The notes: generated by a model from the letters alone, not told the origin. Positions 8,606 through 17,792 are shown, numbered from the stretch's first letter. The stretch: DNA of 64,000 nucleotides from Candidatus Poribacteria bacterium (GCA_022821725.1 JAJEDB010000147.1:28209-92208), one strand, 5' to 3'. Translations and numbers: made by a program.

Positions 8606-10249
8606 ATGAAAAAGCGAAGCCTATTCTCAATACTAACCCTTGGGGTCCTGCTATCTGGATACCTCGGCCTGTTTGGCGAGGAAGTTGAGCAGACACCGCC
8701 TGCCTCTGTGGAATTCACTTTCGATCAGTATGAGATCGTTATTGGCTCCACGAAACGCCAGACCGTTCTGATGGGGTTTCTCCTCGGCAGTGCTATCGCG
8801 GAAATTGCCGTGGCGCACATCGACGAAAATGATAATCGGCACTTGCGCATCTACGCGTTTGACGACAACACCTGGGCACCCAAATTCGACACAACGCTAC
8901 GTCCAGAAGTATTGTTTGTCGATGTCGCAAATATCGGTGGTCGTGATCGATTAATCACATATGGAAACGGTCACCTGAGCTGGTTCGATCCAAACTCACA
9001 GACGGAACGCTTGCTGGTGTCGGTTACTTCCAACTTCACGCCACCTCGTAAGGACGAAATTCCCCATGTAGACGTTACTCGAGACGTGAATGCTGACGGC
9101 CGCGATGACTTGGTAGTGCCTGGTTCCGATGGCTTCTATGTGTTCATCCAGATGAGCGACGGCACGTTCGCTGATCCGGTGAAACTCGGTCCGCTCACTG
9201 AGATGGAGAGGATCCTCGGTGCCGACGGATATCGATACGATCCGTGGTCTCAGAGCCGTATCTATGAGATCGACTATGACAGAGATGGACGCGTCGACCT
9301 GGCGTTCTGGAACGAAGACCATTTCGAGGTTCATCTCCAAGACAAGCGCGAGCTGTTTACACCGAAAGCCATAACCTTCACAACCGACGTAACGTTTGAC
9401 TCGGACCGGCTCGCCTCACTGACCACCGGGAACATGACCGGAAAGGTGTTGCACTCGTTGGCAGATCTGAACGGCGACGGTATCGGGGACTTGGTCGTTT
9501 TCAGGCTTTCGGGCAGAAACATCTCCAGTAAGCACTCCGGTTACGAGGTGCATTTCGGCGCGCCGACACCCGATGGCACTACTTTCGCGCGAAGTGCTGA
9601 CATCACATTCCGGGCGGACGAGAGAATCCAGCTTGCAATGAACCGGCACGACTTCAATTGTGATGGTCAGGTTGACCTAATGATTACGACCATCCATACC
9701 GAGCACCTCAACGGAAGCCTCTGGAAGCGCATCAAGGGGTTCATGGGGGATGACATCGGGCTGAGACTGGAGTTCTACCAAATGGAAAAGGGTCGCTATC
9801 CCGACACATCCAACACGACTCGTAGCATCGCGTTGGACGGCGTACCCAGCCATCGCGAACCGGGATGGCTGCCGCTGGGTGTCGTCCTTCGAGGCGCGAC
9901 ACACGAGAGCCGGAATACTCAAAAAGGTTACCCGCGCGCCTTCAACACAACCTTGCGCATCGGAGATGTGACAGGTGATGGACTCTCGGATCTGCTTATC
10001 TCGGATCATCCCCGTATCATGCTCGTCTTCGTCGGCGTATCGGGACCAGAAATATTCGCTCGGCAGCCTCAGAGGGTGGCAGTTGCGCTTCCCAACGACG
10101 AAGAATACACCCGGCTGGTGGACCTCAACAAGGACGGGGTCCAGGATATCCTCATGCATCATCCATTCACGCTACGGGATGCTCACGGAGCCCCGAAACT
10201 ACCTCCGGGAACTGAACCGCATCGTGTGACGATGCTGGTGGCGCGATAG
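8606..10249 (+). CDS. Exported FG-GAP/VCBS repeat protein, lipobox-less paralogue
   Basis: A 547-residue exported beta-propeller protein. The signal sequence ends LLSGYLGLFG. About six calcium-binding VCBS/FG-GAP units follow, for example DVNADGRDDLVVPGSDG, YDRDGRVDLAFWN, DLNGDGIGDLVVF, DVTGDGLSDLLI and DLNKDGVQDILMHH. It is clearly homologous along its length to the next gene (shared FDQYE, DVANIGGRDRLITY, FWNEDHFEV). The paralogue has LLSGCSG, a lipobox; here the cysteine is a tyrosine (TAC for TGC), so this copy should not be lipidated. Likely role: a surface or periplasmic propeller under TetR control. A Shine-Dalgarno GAAAGGAA precedes the ATG. Confidence 0.87.
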   Translation: MKKRSLFSILTLGVLLSGYLGLFGEEVEQTPPASVEFTFDQYEIVIGSTKRQTVLMGFLLGSAIAEIAVAHIDENDNRHLRIYAFDDNTWAPKFDTTLRPEVLFVDVANIGGRDRLITYGNGHLSWFDPNSQTERLLVSVTSNFTPPRKDEIPHVDVTRDVNADGRDDLVVPGSDGFYVFIQMSDGTFADPVKLGPLTEMERILGADGYRYDPWSQSRIYEIDYDRDGRVDLAFWNEDHFEVHLQDKRELFTPKAITFTTDVTFDSDRLASLTTGNMTGKVLHSLADLNGDGIGDLVVFRLSGRNISSKHSGYEVHFGAPTPDGTTFARSADITFRADERIQLAMNRHDFNCDGQVDLMITTIHTEHLNGSLWKRIKGFMGDDIGLRLEFYQMEKGRYPDTSNTTRSIALDGVPSHREPGWLPLGVVLRGATHESRNTQKGYPRAFNTTLRIGDVTGDGLSDLLISDHPRIMLVFVGVSGPEIFARQPQRVAVALPNDEEYTRLVDLNKDGVQDILMHHPFTLRDAHGAPKLPPGTEPHRVTMLVAR

Positions 10250-10267
10250 ACCCACAGACGAAAAATA

Positions 10268-10285
10268 ATGACACGCTCAATTTTT
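10268..10285 (+). pseudogene. Remnant of the start of a second copy of the outer-membrane-like gene
   Basis: ATGACACGCTCAATTTTT here is identical to the first 18 bases of the gene at 12052, and it occupies the same place relative to the upstream VCBS stop codon. The rest of that gene is missing and the operator of the next VCBS gene follows within 11 bp. This looks like a deletion scar after tandem duplication of a VCBS plus outer-membrane gene pair. Confidence 0.6.
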
Positions 10286-10295
10286 CGTCTATAAG

Positions 10296-10326
10296 TTAAC
10301 ACTGTAAATTTATTTATCTATGTTAA
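10296..10326. promoter_or_regulatory. 31-bp putative TetR operator, copy C
   Basis: TTAACACTGTAAA, twelve bases, then TGTTAA, the same length and arms as the copy at 8545. It lies 24 bp ahead of the second VCBS gene. TTAACA plus TATGTT at 17-bp spacing could double as promoter hexamers. Confidence 0.6.
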
Positions 10327-10350
10327 TAAGAAAGTCGAGAGGAGGATCAA

Positions 10351-12033
10351 ATGAAAAAGCGAAACCCATCCCATAAACTCTTTTTTATCGCAAAACCGAG
10401 ATCGGCAGCTAAACACACAAGGTATCCGCAACGGAGCCTATGCTTCGTGCTGGTTTTTGGCATATTGCTATCGGGATGCTCAGGTCTACTGGGTAAAAAG
10501 GACATCACGATGGTGCCTGCTCCTGTGGAAATTACTTTCGACCAGTATGAGGTCGTCACTGGTTTTATAAAGCATCAAACCGTTGTGATCGGATTTTTCC
10601 TCGGCGGCTCCATCGCGGAACTTGCTGTGATTAGCGTCGATGAGAACAGGGATCGGCACTTGGGGATCTATGCGTTCGGCGATGTTACCTGGGCACCAAG
10701 ACTTGACATGCCGCTGCGTTCTCAAGTGCTGTTCATTGATGTCGCGAATATCGGTGGACGCGATCGCTTAATAACGTACGAACGAGGGCGCCTGAACTGG
10801 ATAGATCCCGAATCGAGAACGGAACATGTCCTTGTTGAAGTCACTACGAACTACAACGCAGCAGGCGATCGGGGTATCCCGCATGTCGACATCACTCGGG
10901 ACGTAAACAGTGATGGTCTCGACGACTTGGTAGTGCCGGATCTGGATGGTTTCTGGATAGCGATGCAAGTGAACAACGGCTCATTCACCGATCCCATAAA
11001 ACTCGGACCGTCCGAACCCTTTCTCGACGAGATTGCCTTGGACAATACACACAGTTACCGCGAGGTCGGAATAACTGCCTTGACTGTTCCGTGGTATCTC
11101 AGCCGTGTTCATCAAATGGACTATGACCAGGATGGACGCAGCGATCTTGTGTTCTGGAACGAAGACCATTTCGAGGTTTATTACCAAGATGCTAATGGAA
11201 TGTTTTCCACAGTGGCAGACACTTTCACTGTTGACTTCCCATTTGACACTGATGGGATCTACTCGATCGCCTTCGGATTCAGCGGCGAGCGCGCGTTTTC
11301 GCTCGTCTTTGGATTCAGAGAGAGCACGACTCTAAGGGTGTTGCACTCGTTCCGCGACATGAATGACGACGGTGTCGCCGACATGGTCATCCTCTCATTG
11401 GAAGGCCGGAGTCTACTGAGCCAGCGCAGCCTATACGAGGTGCATTCCGGCACGCCAACGTCCGACGGCATCTTGTTCACACCAGAGGTTAGCACAGCGA
11501 TCCAACCGCAAGGAAAAGCGGGGGGATTGCTGCACTCTGGATATTCGTCCGTGTGGTTGCAAGATTTTGATGGAGATGGCCAAATCGACATGATGTTCAG
11601 AGACGTGAATATTGGTGTTGCGGGGATGATGCGTGCGCTCCTCGGCAATTCCGTTATGATGGATGTTGAGTTCTATCGACTCGACAACGGTATATACCTT
11701 GACAAGCCGACTACCACGCATAAAATCAGACCTGATATCAATCCATTTGACAAACAAAACATATTTTTCTCTCCGGTCCTCATGGGAGATGTGAATGGAG
11801 ACAGACGCTTGGATCTGCTGGTCGGGAAGAGCCGAGATGAACTGCAAGTCTTTATCGGTGTCCCGGGACCAGAACTGTTAGCACGGCAGCCCAAAAAGAT
11901 CGCGGTCACTTTGCCTATGGACGAACGGAATACCCGATTGGTAGACCTCAATAAGGACAGTAAACAAGACATCCTCATGTATCATCCGTCTACTACTGAT
12001 GCACACCGAGTGACACTATTGATCGCTCAATAA
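10351..12033 (+). CDS. FG-GAP/VCBS repeat lipoprotein
   Basis: A 560-residue lipoprotein paralogous to the preceding gene. It has an unusually long basic n-region (about 28 residues), then a hydrophobic core ending in the lipobox LLSGC. VCBS units include DVNSDGLDDLVVPDLDG, YDQDGRSDLVFWN, DMNDDGVADMVIL, FDGDGQIDMMF, DVNGDRRLDLLV and DLNKDSKQDILM. It is expected to be anchored in the outer or inner membrane as a calcium-stabilised propeller. The start has a strong GAGAGGAGG. It lies 18 bp ahead of the small outer-membrane-like gene, so the two are probably co-transcribed from the TetR-type operator. Confidence 0.88.
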   Translation: MKKRNPSHKLFFIAKPRSAAKHTRYPQRSLCFVLVFGILLSGCSGLLGKKDITMVPAPVEITFDQYEVVTGFIKHQTVVIGFFLGGSIAELAVISVDENRDRHLGIYAFGDVTWAPRLDMPLRSQVLFIDVANIGGRDRLITYERGRLNWIDPESRTEHVLVEVTTNYNAAGDRGIPHVDITRDVNSDGLDDLVVPDLDGFWIAMQVNNGSFTDPIKLGPSEPFLDEIALDNTHSYREVGITALTVPWYLSRVHQMDYDQDGRSDLVFWNEDHFEVYYQDANGMFSTVADTFTVDFPFDTDGIYSIAFGFSGERAFSLVFGFRESTTLRVLHSFRDMNDDGVADMVILSLEGRSLLSQRSLYEVHSGTPTSDGILFTPEVSTAIQPQGKAGGLLHSGYSSVWLQDFDGDGQIDMMFRDVNIGVAGMMRALLGNSVMMDVEFYRLDNGIYLDKPTTTHKIRPDINPFDKQNIFFSPVLMGDVNGDRRLDLLVGKSRDELQVFIGVPGPELLARQPKKIAVTLPMDERNTRLVDLNKDSKQDILMYHPSTTDAHRVTLLIAQ

Positions 12034-12051
12034 ACAAAAAGGAGAAAGACA

Positions 12052-12603
12052 ATGACACGCTCAATTTTTTGCACAATTTGTATCCTTATCGGATTACCCC
12101 TCAGTTTCTCGGTTCAGGCGCATGCCGCTGATCCTAACAAAAATAGTGTAAGGCAAGACAAATTCCTCACGGATGACTCGGAATTTGGTATCGGACTTCA
12201 GGGAGCCACCTCTGAATTTGGAGGAATTAGTGTTCGCTATACCGGGCTTGCACCCGTATATCTTCAAACCGTTGGACGTTTTATTCTCAACGACCAGAAT
12301 AGCGATCACATGTTAGGGGGCGGCGTTTCCTACGCTATATTTGAGCACCACGGTAGGTGGCATACATCACGCCTCTATTTCACCTTAGAAGGGGGCTGGC
12401 GATACAATAAAGAACGGGAACTCCTTACCACTACATTAGGCGGCGGACTCGCTTTTGGGGGCGAGCTTGTGTTCTCACTCGGCGGCATCCCGCTCGGTTT
12501 GAATGTAGCTGTTGGTCAAGGATTTGGGAGAGAAACATCCGACTCGCAATCCAAAGGTATCGCTGGTGTTTACGTAGGAATGGGTATACATGCCTATTTT
12601 TAG
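12052..12603 (+). CDS. Small secreted protein, probable outer-membrane beta-barrel
   Basis: A 183-residue protein with a clear signal peptide cleaved near AHA-AD (residue ~25). The mature part alternates hydrophobic and polar residues, is rich in glycine (LGGGLAFGGELVFSLGGIPL) and ends in aromatic AYF. These are features of small outer-membrane barrels. No family is recognised. An AAGGAG lies just ahead of the ATG, 18 bp after the VCBS lipoprotein stop. An 18-base copy of its start lies after the first VCBS gene. Co-expression with the VCBS lipoprotein suggests they act together at the cell surface. Confidence 0.75.
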   Translation: MTRSIFCTICILIGLPLSFSVQAHAADPNKNSVRQDKFLTDDSEFGIGLQGATSEFGGISVRYTGLAPVYLQTVGRFILNDQNSDHMLGGGVSYAIFEHHGRWHTSRLYFTLEGGWRYNKERELLTTTLGGGLAFGGELVFSLGGIPLGLNVAVGQGFGRETSDSQSKGIAGVYVGMGIHAYF

Positions 12604-12635
12604 TAGAGTCATTCGATTTTCTTCACTCAGACCCG

Positions 12636-12673
12636 GTAGGAGCGGTTTCCTAACCGCTCCTGCTCCTTTTTCT
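12636..12673. terminator. Hairpin repeat after the outer-membrane-like gene, terminator-like
   Basis: GGAGCGGTT / AACCGCTCC form a perfect nine-bp stem around the loop TCCT (12639-12660), followed by a T-rich run. It sits between convergent genes. The GTAGG lead and TCCT loop are shared with the repeat at 42946, so it is a dispersed hairpin that may also act as terminator. Confidence 0.65.
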
Positions 12674-12751
12674 ATTTTTATTTATCCCTCTGAATCCTCC
12701 TGATCAGGTGGACTCCAAAGGGAAATGCGTAAGCTCTCAGGTAAAAAACAT

Positions 12752-13642
12752 TCAATCCGATTTACGATGCGCTGCACTCCACTCTTCCCACGTCGGTTTA
12801 TGACCTTCAGTAAGCACGACAAGCGGCACCCTATTCCCCCGCAAAGCTTTCGTTTTCACGAATTCGGCGGCTTCGCGCGCTTCGGCAGTCAAATCTGCTC
12901 GTTCAGGCGTGGGAAAGTAACGGAAGTCGATACTCCACCGGGATTTCCGCGTTGTGTTCACTTTGCTGGTATGGACGCAAAGGTTCGACATGAACAACGC
13001 ACCACCAGGCTTCAGGGGAACCGGGACTGGTGTGCCACGCGCCTCGACATCTTCCTCCATCCGGACGTTTGAATCTGTGCCGCGCGCACCGTCCAACAAA
13101 CCCCAACGGTGGCTCCCGGGAATCACCCAGCAACACCCATTCTCAACCGTCGCTTCCACCAACGGCACCCACACCGTGACCATGTGAAGACCCCCTGTGT
13201 GCTGCTCCTTTTTTCCGATAGTCGACTGGTCCAAATACTGGCTGTCTTGGTGCCACGGGAATGAGGTAATCACGCTTCCGGGGAGTTTCGTCCGTAATGC
13301 CGGTGTGCCGATATTTGAAACTTCAGGCCCTAAAAGCAGGCGAAGCACATCAAGAACACCGGGGAGGTTGTAAAGATCGTAAAACTCACGTCCATACATA
13401 CCAAAACTCCAATTGCGAGGTAATATATCCAACTCTTCACAGATTGCCGCATACCGCCGCTCGAAGGATTCGTCCTCATAGCGCGACGATAGTTTGCCTT
13501 CACTATATAACTCGTGGCTATACGCAGCAACTTTCGCCTTAATGAAATCTCGAATAGGCTCTAAATCCCGATTGTCAATAAAGTCTCTGACGACAACGTA
13601 ACCATCACGTTCATAAGCGGTTTTGATTTCTTGATCTGTCAT
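12752..13642 (-). CDS. Phytanoyl-CoA dioxygenase (PhyH) family oxygenase
   Basis: A 296-residue Fe(II)/2-oxoglutarate oxygenase. The N-terminus ERDGYVVVRDFIDNRDLEPI is typical of PhyH. The metal motif is FPWHQDSQYL (His131, Asp133), the distal His is in NLCVHTSKVN, and the 2-oxoglutarate Arg is probably in TRKSRWSIDFRY. GCCWVIPGSHRWG is the conserved strand before it. Substrate unknown. Its ATG has AAAGGAG. It is divergent from the peptidase gene, with 170 bp between starts. It is not close in sequence to the other two PhyH proteins here. Confidence 0.92.
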   Translation of the reverse strand: MTDQEIKTAYERDGYVVVRDFIDNRDLEPIRDFIKAKVAAYSHELYSEGKLSSRYEDESFERRYAAICEELDILPRNWSFGMYGREFYDLYNLPGVLDVLRLLLGPEVSNIGTPALRTKLPGSVITSFPWHQDSQYLDQSTIGKKEQHTGGLHMVTVWVPLVEATVENGCCWVIPGSHRWGLLDGARGTDSNVRMEEDVEARGTPVPVPLKPGGALFMSNLCVHTSKVNTTRKSRWSIDFRYFPTPERADLTAEAREAAEFVKTKALRGNRVPLVVLTEGHKPTWEEWSAAHRKSD

Positions 13643-13812
13643 TGACGCATCTCCTTTGGGGAAGTCACGCGATCACGATCATCGTGATGACCTGCTTCCG
13701 CCCGTCGCTGTTGCACAATCTCAAAAGATATGTTATCATGAATGCTGGGCAAACGCAATATAATTGAACTTTCCTGACCAATACATGTAGCAACTGTTTT
13801 GAGGATCATTTA

Positions 13813-14562
13813 ATGAACACAACACGGAAGATTGTCGCAATCGGGGGTGGAGAGCTTAAATTTCTGGAAACCGCCGACATCGACAAACGCATCATCGAGT
13901 TGACTGGCAAAACACGACCAAAGGCGCTCTTTATTCCAACCGCCAGTGGCGACGCTGCTGGATACATAGATACCTTTGAGGCGTGTTACGGCAAGCATTT
14001 TGGGTGTCAAACGCGGACCCTCAACCTGATTCAAAGTCCGCCAACGTTTGAGAAAATGTCAGCATTGGTATTGGAGTCAGACCTGATTTACGTCGGTGGT
14101 GGAAATACCTACGGGATGATGAAAACATGGCGGCGGTTGGGATTGAACACTGTGTTAGCAGAGGCAGCGTCTCGGGGTATTGTCCTATCGGGTCTCAGTG
14201 CAGGCGCGATTTGCTGGTTCAAATACGGTTGCAGTGATTCCCGTTCCTTCTCCAGCAATGTCGCGTGGGACTATATCCGTGTGAGCGGATTGGGATTCAT
14301 CAACGCTGTATATTGTCCGCATTACCACTTCGAGAAGCGGGAGGATGCCTTCTCAAAGATGATTGAAAAACGGGGTGGTATCGGAATTGCCTGTGACAAT
14401 AATGCCGCGATTGAGATTGTTGGAAACGATTACCGTGTACTTGCCTCGGCTCCGAATGCAAAGGCATATAAACTCTTCAAACGGAACGGGCGCGCTATCG
14501 TTTCGGAGTTACCTCAAGAGAATGAATACACCCCTTTGGACGATCTTTTGAAACGGAAATAA
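13813..14562 (+). CDS. Peptidase S51 family protein (dipeptidase E-like)
   Basis: A 249-residue cytoplasmic serine peptidase-like protein. The nucleophile elbow is SGLSAGAICW with Ser129. The preceding strand is LIYVGGGNTYGMM, and a candidate catalytic His is in YCPHYHFEKRE. The family cleaves Asp-X dipeptides or processes cyanophycin products. The GGG(E) opening (IVAIGGGE) matches peptidase E and cyanophycinase. Substrate class cannot be separated by eye. It lies 70 bp upstream of the enolase-superfamily gene on the same strand. Confidence 0.87.
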   Translation: MNTTRKIVAIGGGELKFLETADIDKRIIELTGKTRPKALFIPTASGDAAGYIDTFEACYGKHFGCQTRTLNLIQSPPTFEKMSALVLESDLIYVGGGNTYGMMKTWRRLGLNTVLAEAASRGIVLSGLSAGAICWFKYGCSDSRSFSSNVAWDYIRVSGLGFINAVYCPHYHFEKREDAFSKMIEKRGGIGIACDNNAAIEIVGNDYRVLASAPNAKAYKLFKRNGRAIVSELPQENEYTPLDDLLKRK

Positions 14563-14631
14563 TATCAAATTCTTAGGATTGTAACACCGATCGACCTTTT
14601 TTAGCCGATTCTACACACGAAAGGAACAGAT

Positions 14632-15765
14632 ATGAAAATTATCGATATAAAAGCGATGACCCTCAACGGATATAAACAGTGGAACTACGTCCAGATTGAA
14701 ACCGATGAGGGATTGACAGGGATAGGCGAAGCGCATCCCGGGGCAGGGGTCGCTGAAATTATCCTACAATTCAAGAAGACACTCGTCGGTGCGGATCCCA
14801 GAAATATAGAACCCCTCTATCACCGAATGATTGGCGCGGCGAGCAATCGATACGCGATGGGTTTATCGGCTATCGGTGGGATCGAAACGGCACTGTGGGA
14901 TCTGCTTGGAAAAAGCCTCGGAGTGCCGGTCTATCGACTGTTAGGTGGAAAGTATCGGGAGCGTATCCGACTCTATGCGGATGTTGGACACGGAAAAGGG
15001 AATACCCCGGAAGGCTGGGCGCAGCGAGCCAAAGAAGGCGTTGCGGACGGCTACCAAGCGATCAAGTTCGACATTGATAACTCTGCAAACGAACTCAAGC
15101 AGGATGCAGTGAATCGGGAACTCAGTACAGCGGAATTACAGAAAATGACGTCGTTGGTCGCCGCTGCGCGAGAAGCCGCTGGCGATGGAATTGACATCAG
15201 TATTGATTGTCACAGTCTCTTCAGTACCCATTCAGCGATGAAGCTCGCTGAACGCTTAGAACCGTTCGATTTGATGTTCTTGGAAGATCCAGTGCCGAAT
15301 GATAACGTCGACGCAATGGCGAAGGTTAGTGCGGCAACCTCTATTCCAATTTGCACCGGTGAGTTCTTGTTCCGACGCGACGGCTTCCGAGAGTTGATCC
15401 AGACCCAAGCGTGTGATATGCTGCATGTCGATGTGTCTGGAACAGGCGGGATACTCGAAGCGAAGAAGATTGCAGATCTGGCAGACCTCTATTATATCCC
15501 ATTTGCTGCACATAACATCACATCGCCAATCGGGATGACAGCGACAGCACATGTCTGTGCAGCGGTGCGGAATTTCATCGTTATGGAACTCCCATATCAC
15601 GCCGATCAGGTTGAGTGGCGATGGGATCTCGCAATTTCCAATGGACCGCTCATGCAGGATAGCGTGTTCGTAGTGCCAGAGCAGCCGGGACTCGGTGTTG
15701 AAATCAATGGAGCCGTTGCCAGAGAACATCTCATGCCTGGGTCTGACCATTTTGGGATCGACTAA
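14632..15765 (+). CDS. Mandelate racemase/muconate lactonizing enzyme family protein (sugar-acid dehydratase-like)
   Basis: A 377-residue enolase-superfamily enzyme with an N-terminal capping domain and a TIM barrel. Metal ligands are seen in order: IDCHS (Asp, with the His two residues on), FLEDPVP (Glu) and CTGEFLF (Glu). The general-base dyad His is in FAAHNITSPIG, and KFD is on the second strand. The D-x-H arrangement is that of galactonate/gluconate dehydratase-like members, so dehydration of an aldonic acid is the best guess. It probably works on sugar acids released by the hydrolases and gluconolactonase-like protein elsewhere in the window. Confidence 0.88.
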   Translation: MKIIDIKAMTLNGYKQWNYVQIETDEGLTGIGEAHPGAGVAEIILQFKKTLVGADPRNIEPLYHRMIGAASNRYAMGLSAIGGIETALWDLLGKSLGVPVYRLLGGKYRERIRLYADVGHGKGNTPEGWAQRAKEGVADGYQAIKFDIDNSANELKQDAVNRELSTAELQKMTSLVAAAREAAGDGIDISIDCHSLFSTHSAMKLAERLEPFDLMFLEDPVPNDNVDAMAKVSAATSIPICTGEFLFRRDGFRELIQTQACDMLHVDVSGTGGILEAKKIADLADLYYIPFAAHNITSPIGMTATAHVCAAVRNFIVMELPYHADQVEWRWDLAISNGPLMQDSVFVVPEQPGLGVEINGAVAREHLMPGSDHFGID

Positions 15766-15794
15766 ATTAGCGTTCAAGAAATAAGTAGGAACGA

Positions 15795-17708
15795 TTATCC
15801 GGGTAAGGCACCTTGGTAATTCACACCCGTAAACATCCCGATTAGCATCCAAACCCCTACAATGCCAAATTCACCGATAATCAATCCCATAAACAGGGGT
15901 CGAAGCCTTCGATAGGAGCCGATCCCACCCGATTTCAGGACCAGATACTTCAAAAACCAGCCAATGCATATACAGGACCAGAGGAAATAGGAGGAGTAAA
16001 CCGCACCCATCACATATCCAATCGGATGAAGGTGCCACCACATAAATTGACGCTGCATAATCAGGAGGAAGCCGGTGATCCCAGCCCCTAAAAGCATGCT
16101 GTATGCTTCCCCCAATTTCGGGTCTTTCGGATACTGAATCAGGGAAACCATATGATTGAAGTATCTCGGTGCACCGGTAAAGGGGCCCCTTTGCAGATTC
16201 AAGCCACCTTTCTCATAAATCAAGGGCAACGATGCCGCGTATGAAACACCGATAGCAACAGCAATCGCAAGCACCATCGCGCCGAGGACGCTTCTTCGAT
16301 TTAAGCCGACAGGATCCGCCGCTTTGAACCCGTGCAGAACACTCGGCATCAGAATACCACCCCAGTCGCGCATCATTACCCGCTGGAACCCTAAGAGTGC
16401 CAAACTGTTGGCGTTAATGATTCTCGAACCCGCAACAATTTCAAAATATTCTACGGGATACATCGGTGCCTGAATCAGTAGCATGCCACCGTTGACGACC
16501 ATCCACGACAATGCCGTAGAGGCAATCAGGAACAGTGCTAGAATGCTACAAGCGACCCAAAGCGACATCCCTGCGTAGACGCAGAGACCCGCAAGCAACA
16601 GAAAACTGAGAATTGTCCCCAGCACAGCCCATCTATACGGCAATACTTCCGCTGAGTCGTCAATCGTTGTAGAGGTAGACGCCCCCAGAAACGTGCGTTT
16701 CAAGAGCTCTGTGATATGGGACCGACTGTTCAGCAGGAAGGCGAGGACCATGACTACATAAGCAGCCATTGTCTGCCCTCTGGCAGAAATCCAGGGGCTG
16801 ATAGGGATCGCAAAGGCGTTGATGGTGATGTACTGTAACTTGAAGAACAGGAAGAAAAACCAGCAGCTGAAAGATACATCCATCGCGAGAAAGTAAGTGA
16901 TACCGATAACCGAGAAATAGAGGAAGAACCGAAATTGGGGCCACCACCCCATCACAATCCACGGACGCTCCGTGAATGGGGTGTACAAATCATATCGATT
17001 CGGAATGCGCGGGAGTGCGGGAAAATACTCGTGCAGTCCATTGAGGAGATGAAAAAAGGCGGCGATCCCAAACCCTACCCATACCAACCGATTCCTGAAC
17101 AAACTGTTCAGCCCCGCCTGCATCGAGGTTTGCTGGACCATCTCCACAGGCACAGTAACGAGTGGAAAGATGAACCTTTCGCGCTCAACCCACTGTTTCC
17201 TTAACACCACCGATACGCAAATCGTCAAGGCGTAGAGCAGTAGAATGAAAACCGTCCAGACAAGCAGCGGTTTTGCCCAGAGCAGCCAAGGGACAACCGA
17301 TTCCCCCTCATAGAAATCGGTAACGGCATGCGCGTCCCACACAATTAGCCATTCAGGAAAGTGCGGATGTAGCGTTTCTGCCCACTCGTTCTCAGGTGTA
17401 GCGAAATAGACGGGTGCCGCCAGAAAGGGGAGTAAATACCCGATCATGCCTTTCGATGGGATCGCTGAACTGATGACCATCATCACCCAGACGATCATCA
17501 ATTCGCTCGGATTTAGCACGCCTCGAGGAAATACTTTTTTTAGGATGGGATTGACGACAAAGGTGAGAAAAATCAGTGTGAACACTGTCCCCAAAGGAAA
17601 ATGGTTTCCAGCAATATCTGTTCCTTGGAGATAGTAGTCATTATAGGGGGTAATTGCTGTCTGTATAATGACGAGTGCCAAACCGATCAGAATCGCTCTC
17701 ACGCTCAT
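15795..17708 (-). CDS. DUF6785-type multi-pass membrane protein
   Basis: A 637-residue polytopic inner-membrane protein with about 12-14 hydrophobic helices from residue 5 to the C-terminus. It resembles the large DUF6785/DUF6784 proteins of Planctomycetes and Poribacteria (NPSELMIVWVMMVISSAIPS, FATPENEWAETL, VLRKQWVERERF, MDVSFSCWFFFLF, WWHLHPIGYVMG). The function of the family is not known; the fold recalls transporters. It has a paralogue at 52952 with the same landmarks in the same order. It is the last gene of the long minus-strand series after the 827-residue secreted protein. The start is preceded by the CCGCAAGGAACAATTAAAAA leader. Confidence 0.8.
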   Translation of the reverse strand: MSVRAILIGLALVIIQTAITPYNDYYLQGTDIAGNHFPLGTVFTLIFLTFVVNPILKKVFPRGVLNPSELMIVWVMMVISSAIPSKGMIGYLLPFLAAPVYFATPENEWAETLHPHFPEWLIVWDAHAVTDFYEGESVVPWLLWAKPLLVWTVFILLLYALTICVSVVLRKQWVERERFIFPLVTVPVEMVQQTSMQAGLNSLFRNRLVWVGFGIAAFFHLLNGLHEYFPALPRIPNRYDLYTPFTERPWIVMGWWPQFRFFLYFSVIGITYFLAMDVSFSCWFFFLFFKLQYITINAFAIPISPWISARGQTMAAYVVMVLAFLLNSRSHITELLKRTFLGASTSTTIDDSAEVLPYRWAVLGTILSFLLLAGLCVYAGMSLWVACSILALFLIASTALSWMVVNGGMLLIQAPMYPVEYFEIVAGSRIINANSLALLGFQRVMMRDWGGILMPSVLHGFKAADPVGLNRRSVLGAMVLAIAVAIGVSYAASLPLIYEKGGLNLQRGPFTGAPRYFNHMVSLIQYPKDPKLGEAYSMLLGAGITGFLLIMQRQFMWWHLHPIGYVMGAVYSSYFLWSCICIGWFLKYLVLKSGGIGSYRRLRPLFMGLIIGEFGIVGVWMLIGMFTGVNYQGALPG

Positions 17709-17740
17709 TTTTTAATTGTTCCTTGCGGTTCGATCAGGTG
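17709..17740 (-). repeat. CCGCAAGG leader repeat before the DUF6785 gene
   Basis: On the minus strand, CGAACCGCAAGGAACAATTA runs into the ATG at 17708. AAGGA lies 11 bases from the start and probably serves as the ribosome binding site. The same block recurs at 26029, 28587 and 30676. Confidence 0.55.
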
Positions 17741-17792
17741 AAATTGAGGTTTTGAAGTGCCTGTGCGTAGATTTGAAGAAATACGCAGAAAT

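Noticed and set aside
12725..13072. A 115-codon plus-strand frame over the end of the second PhyH gene
   Set aside because: Antisense shadow of a clear PhyH protein; no ribosome site or domain.
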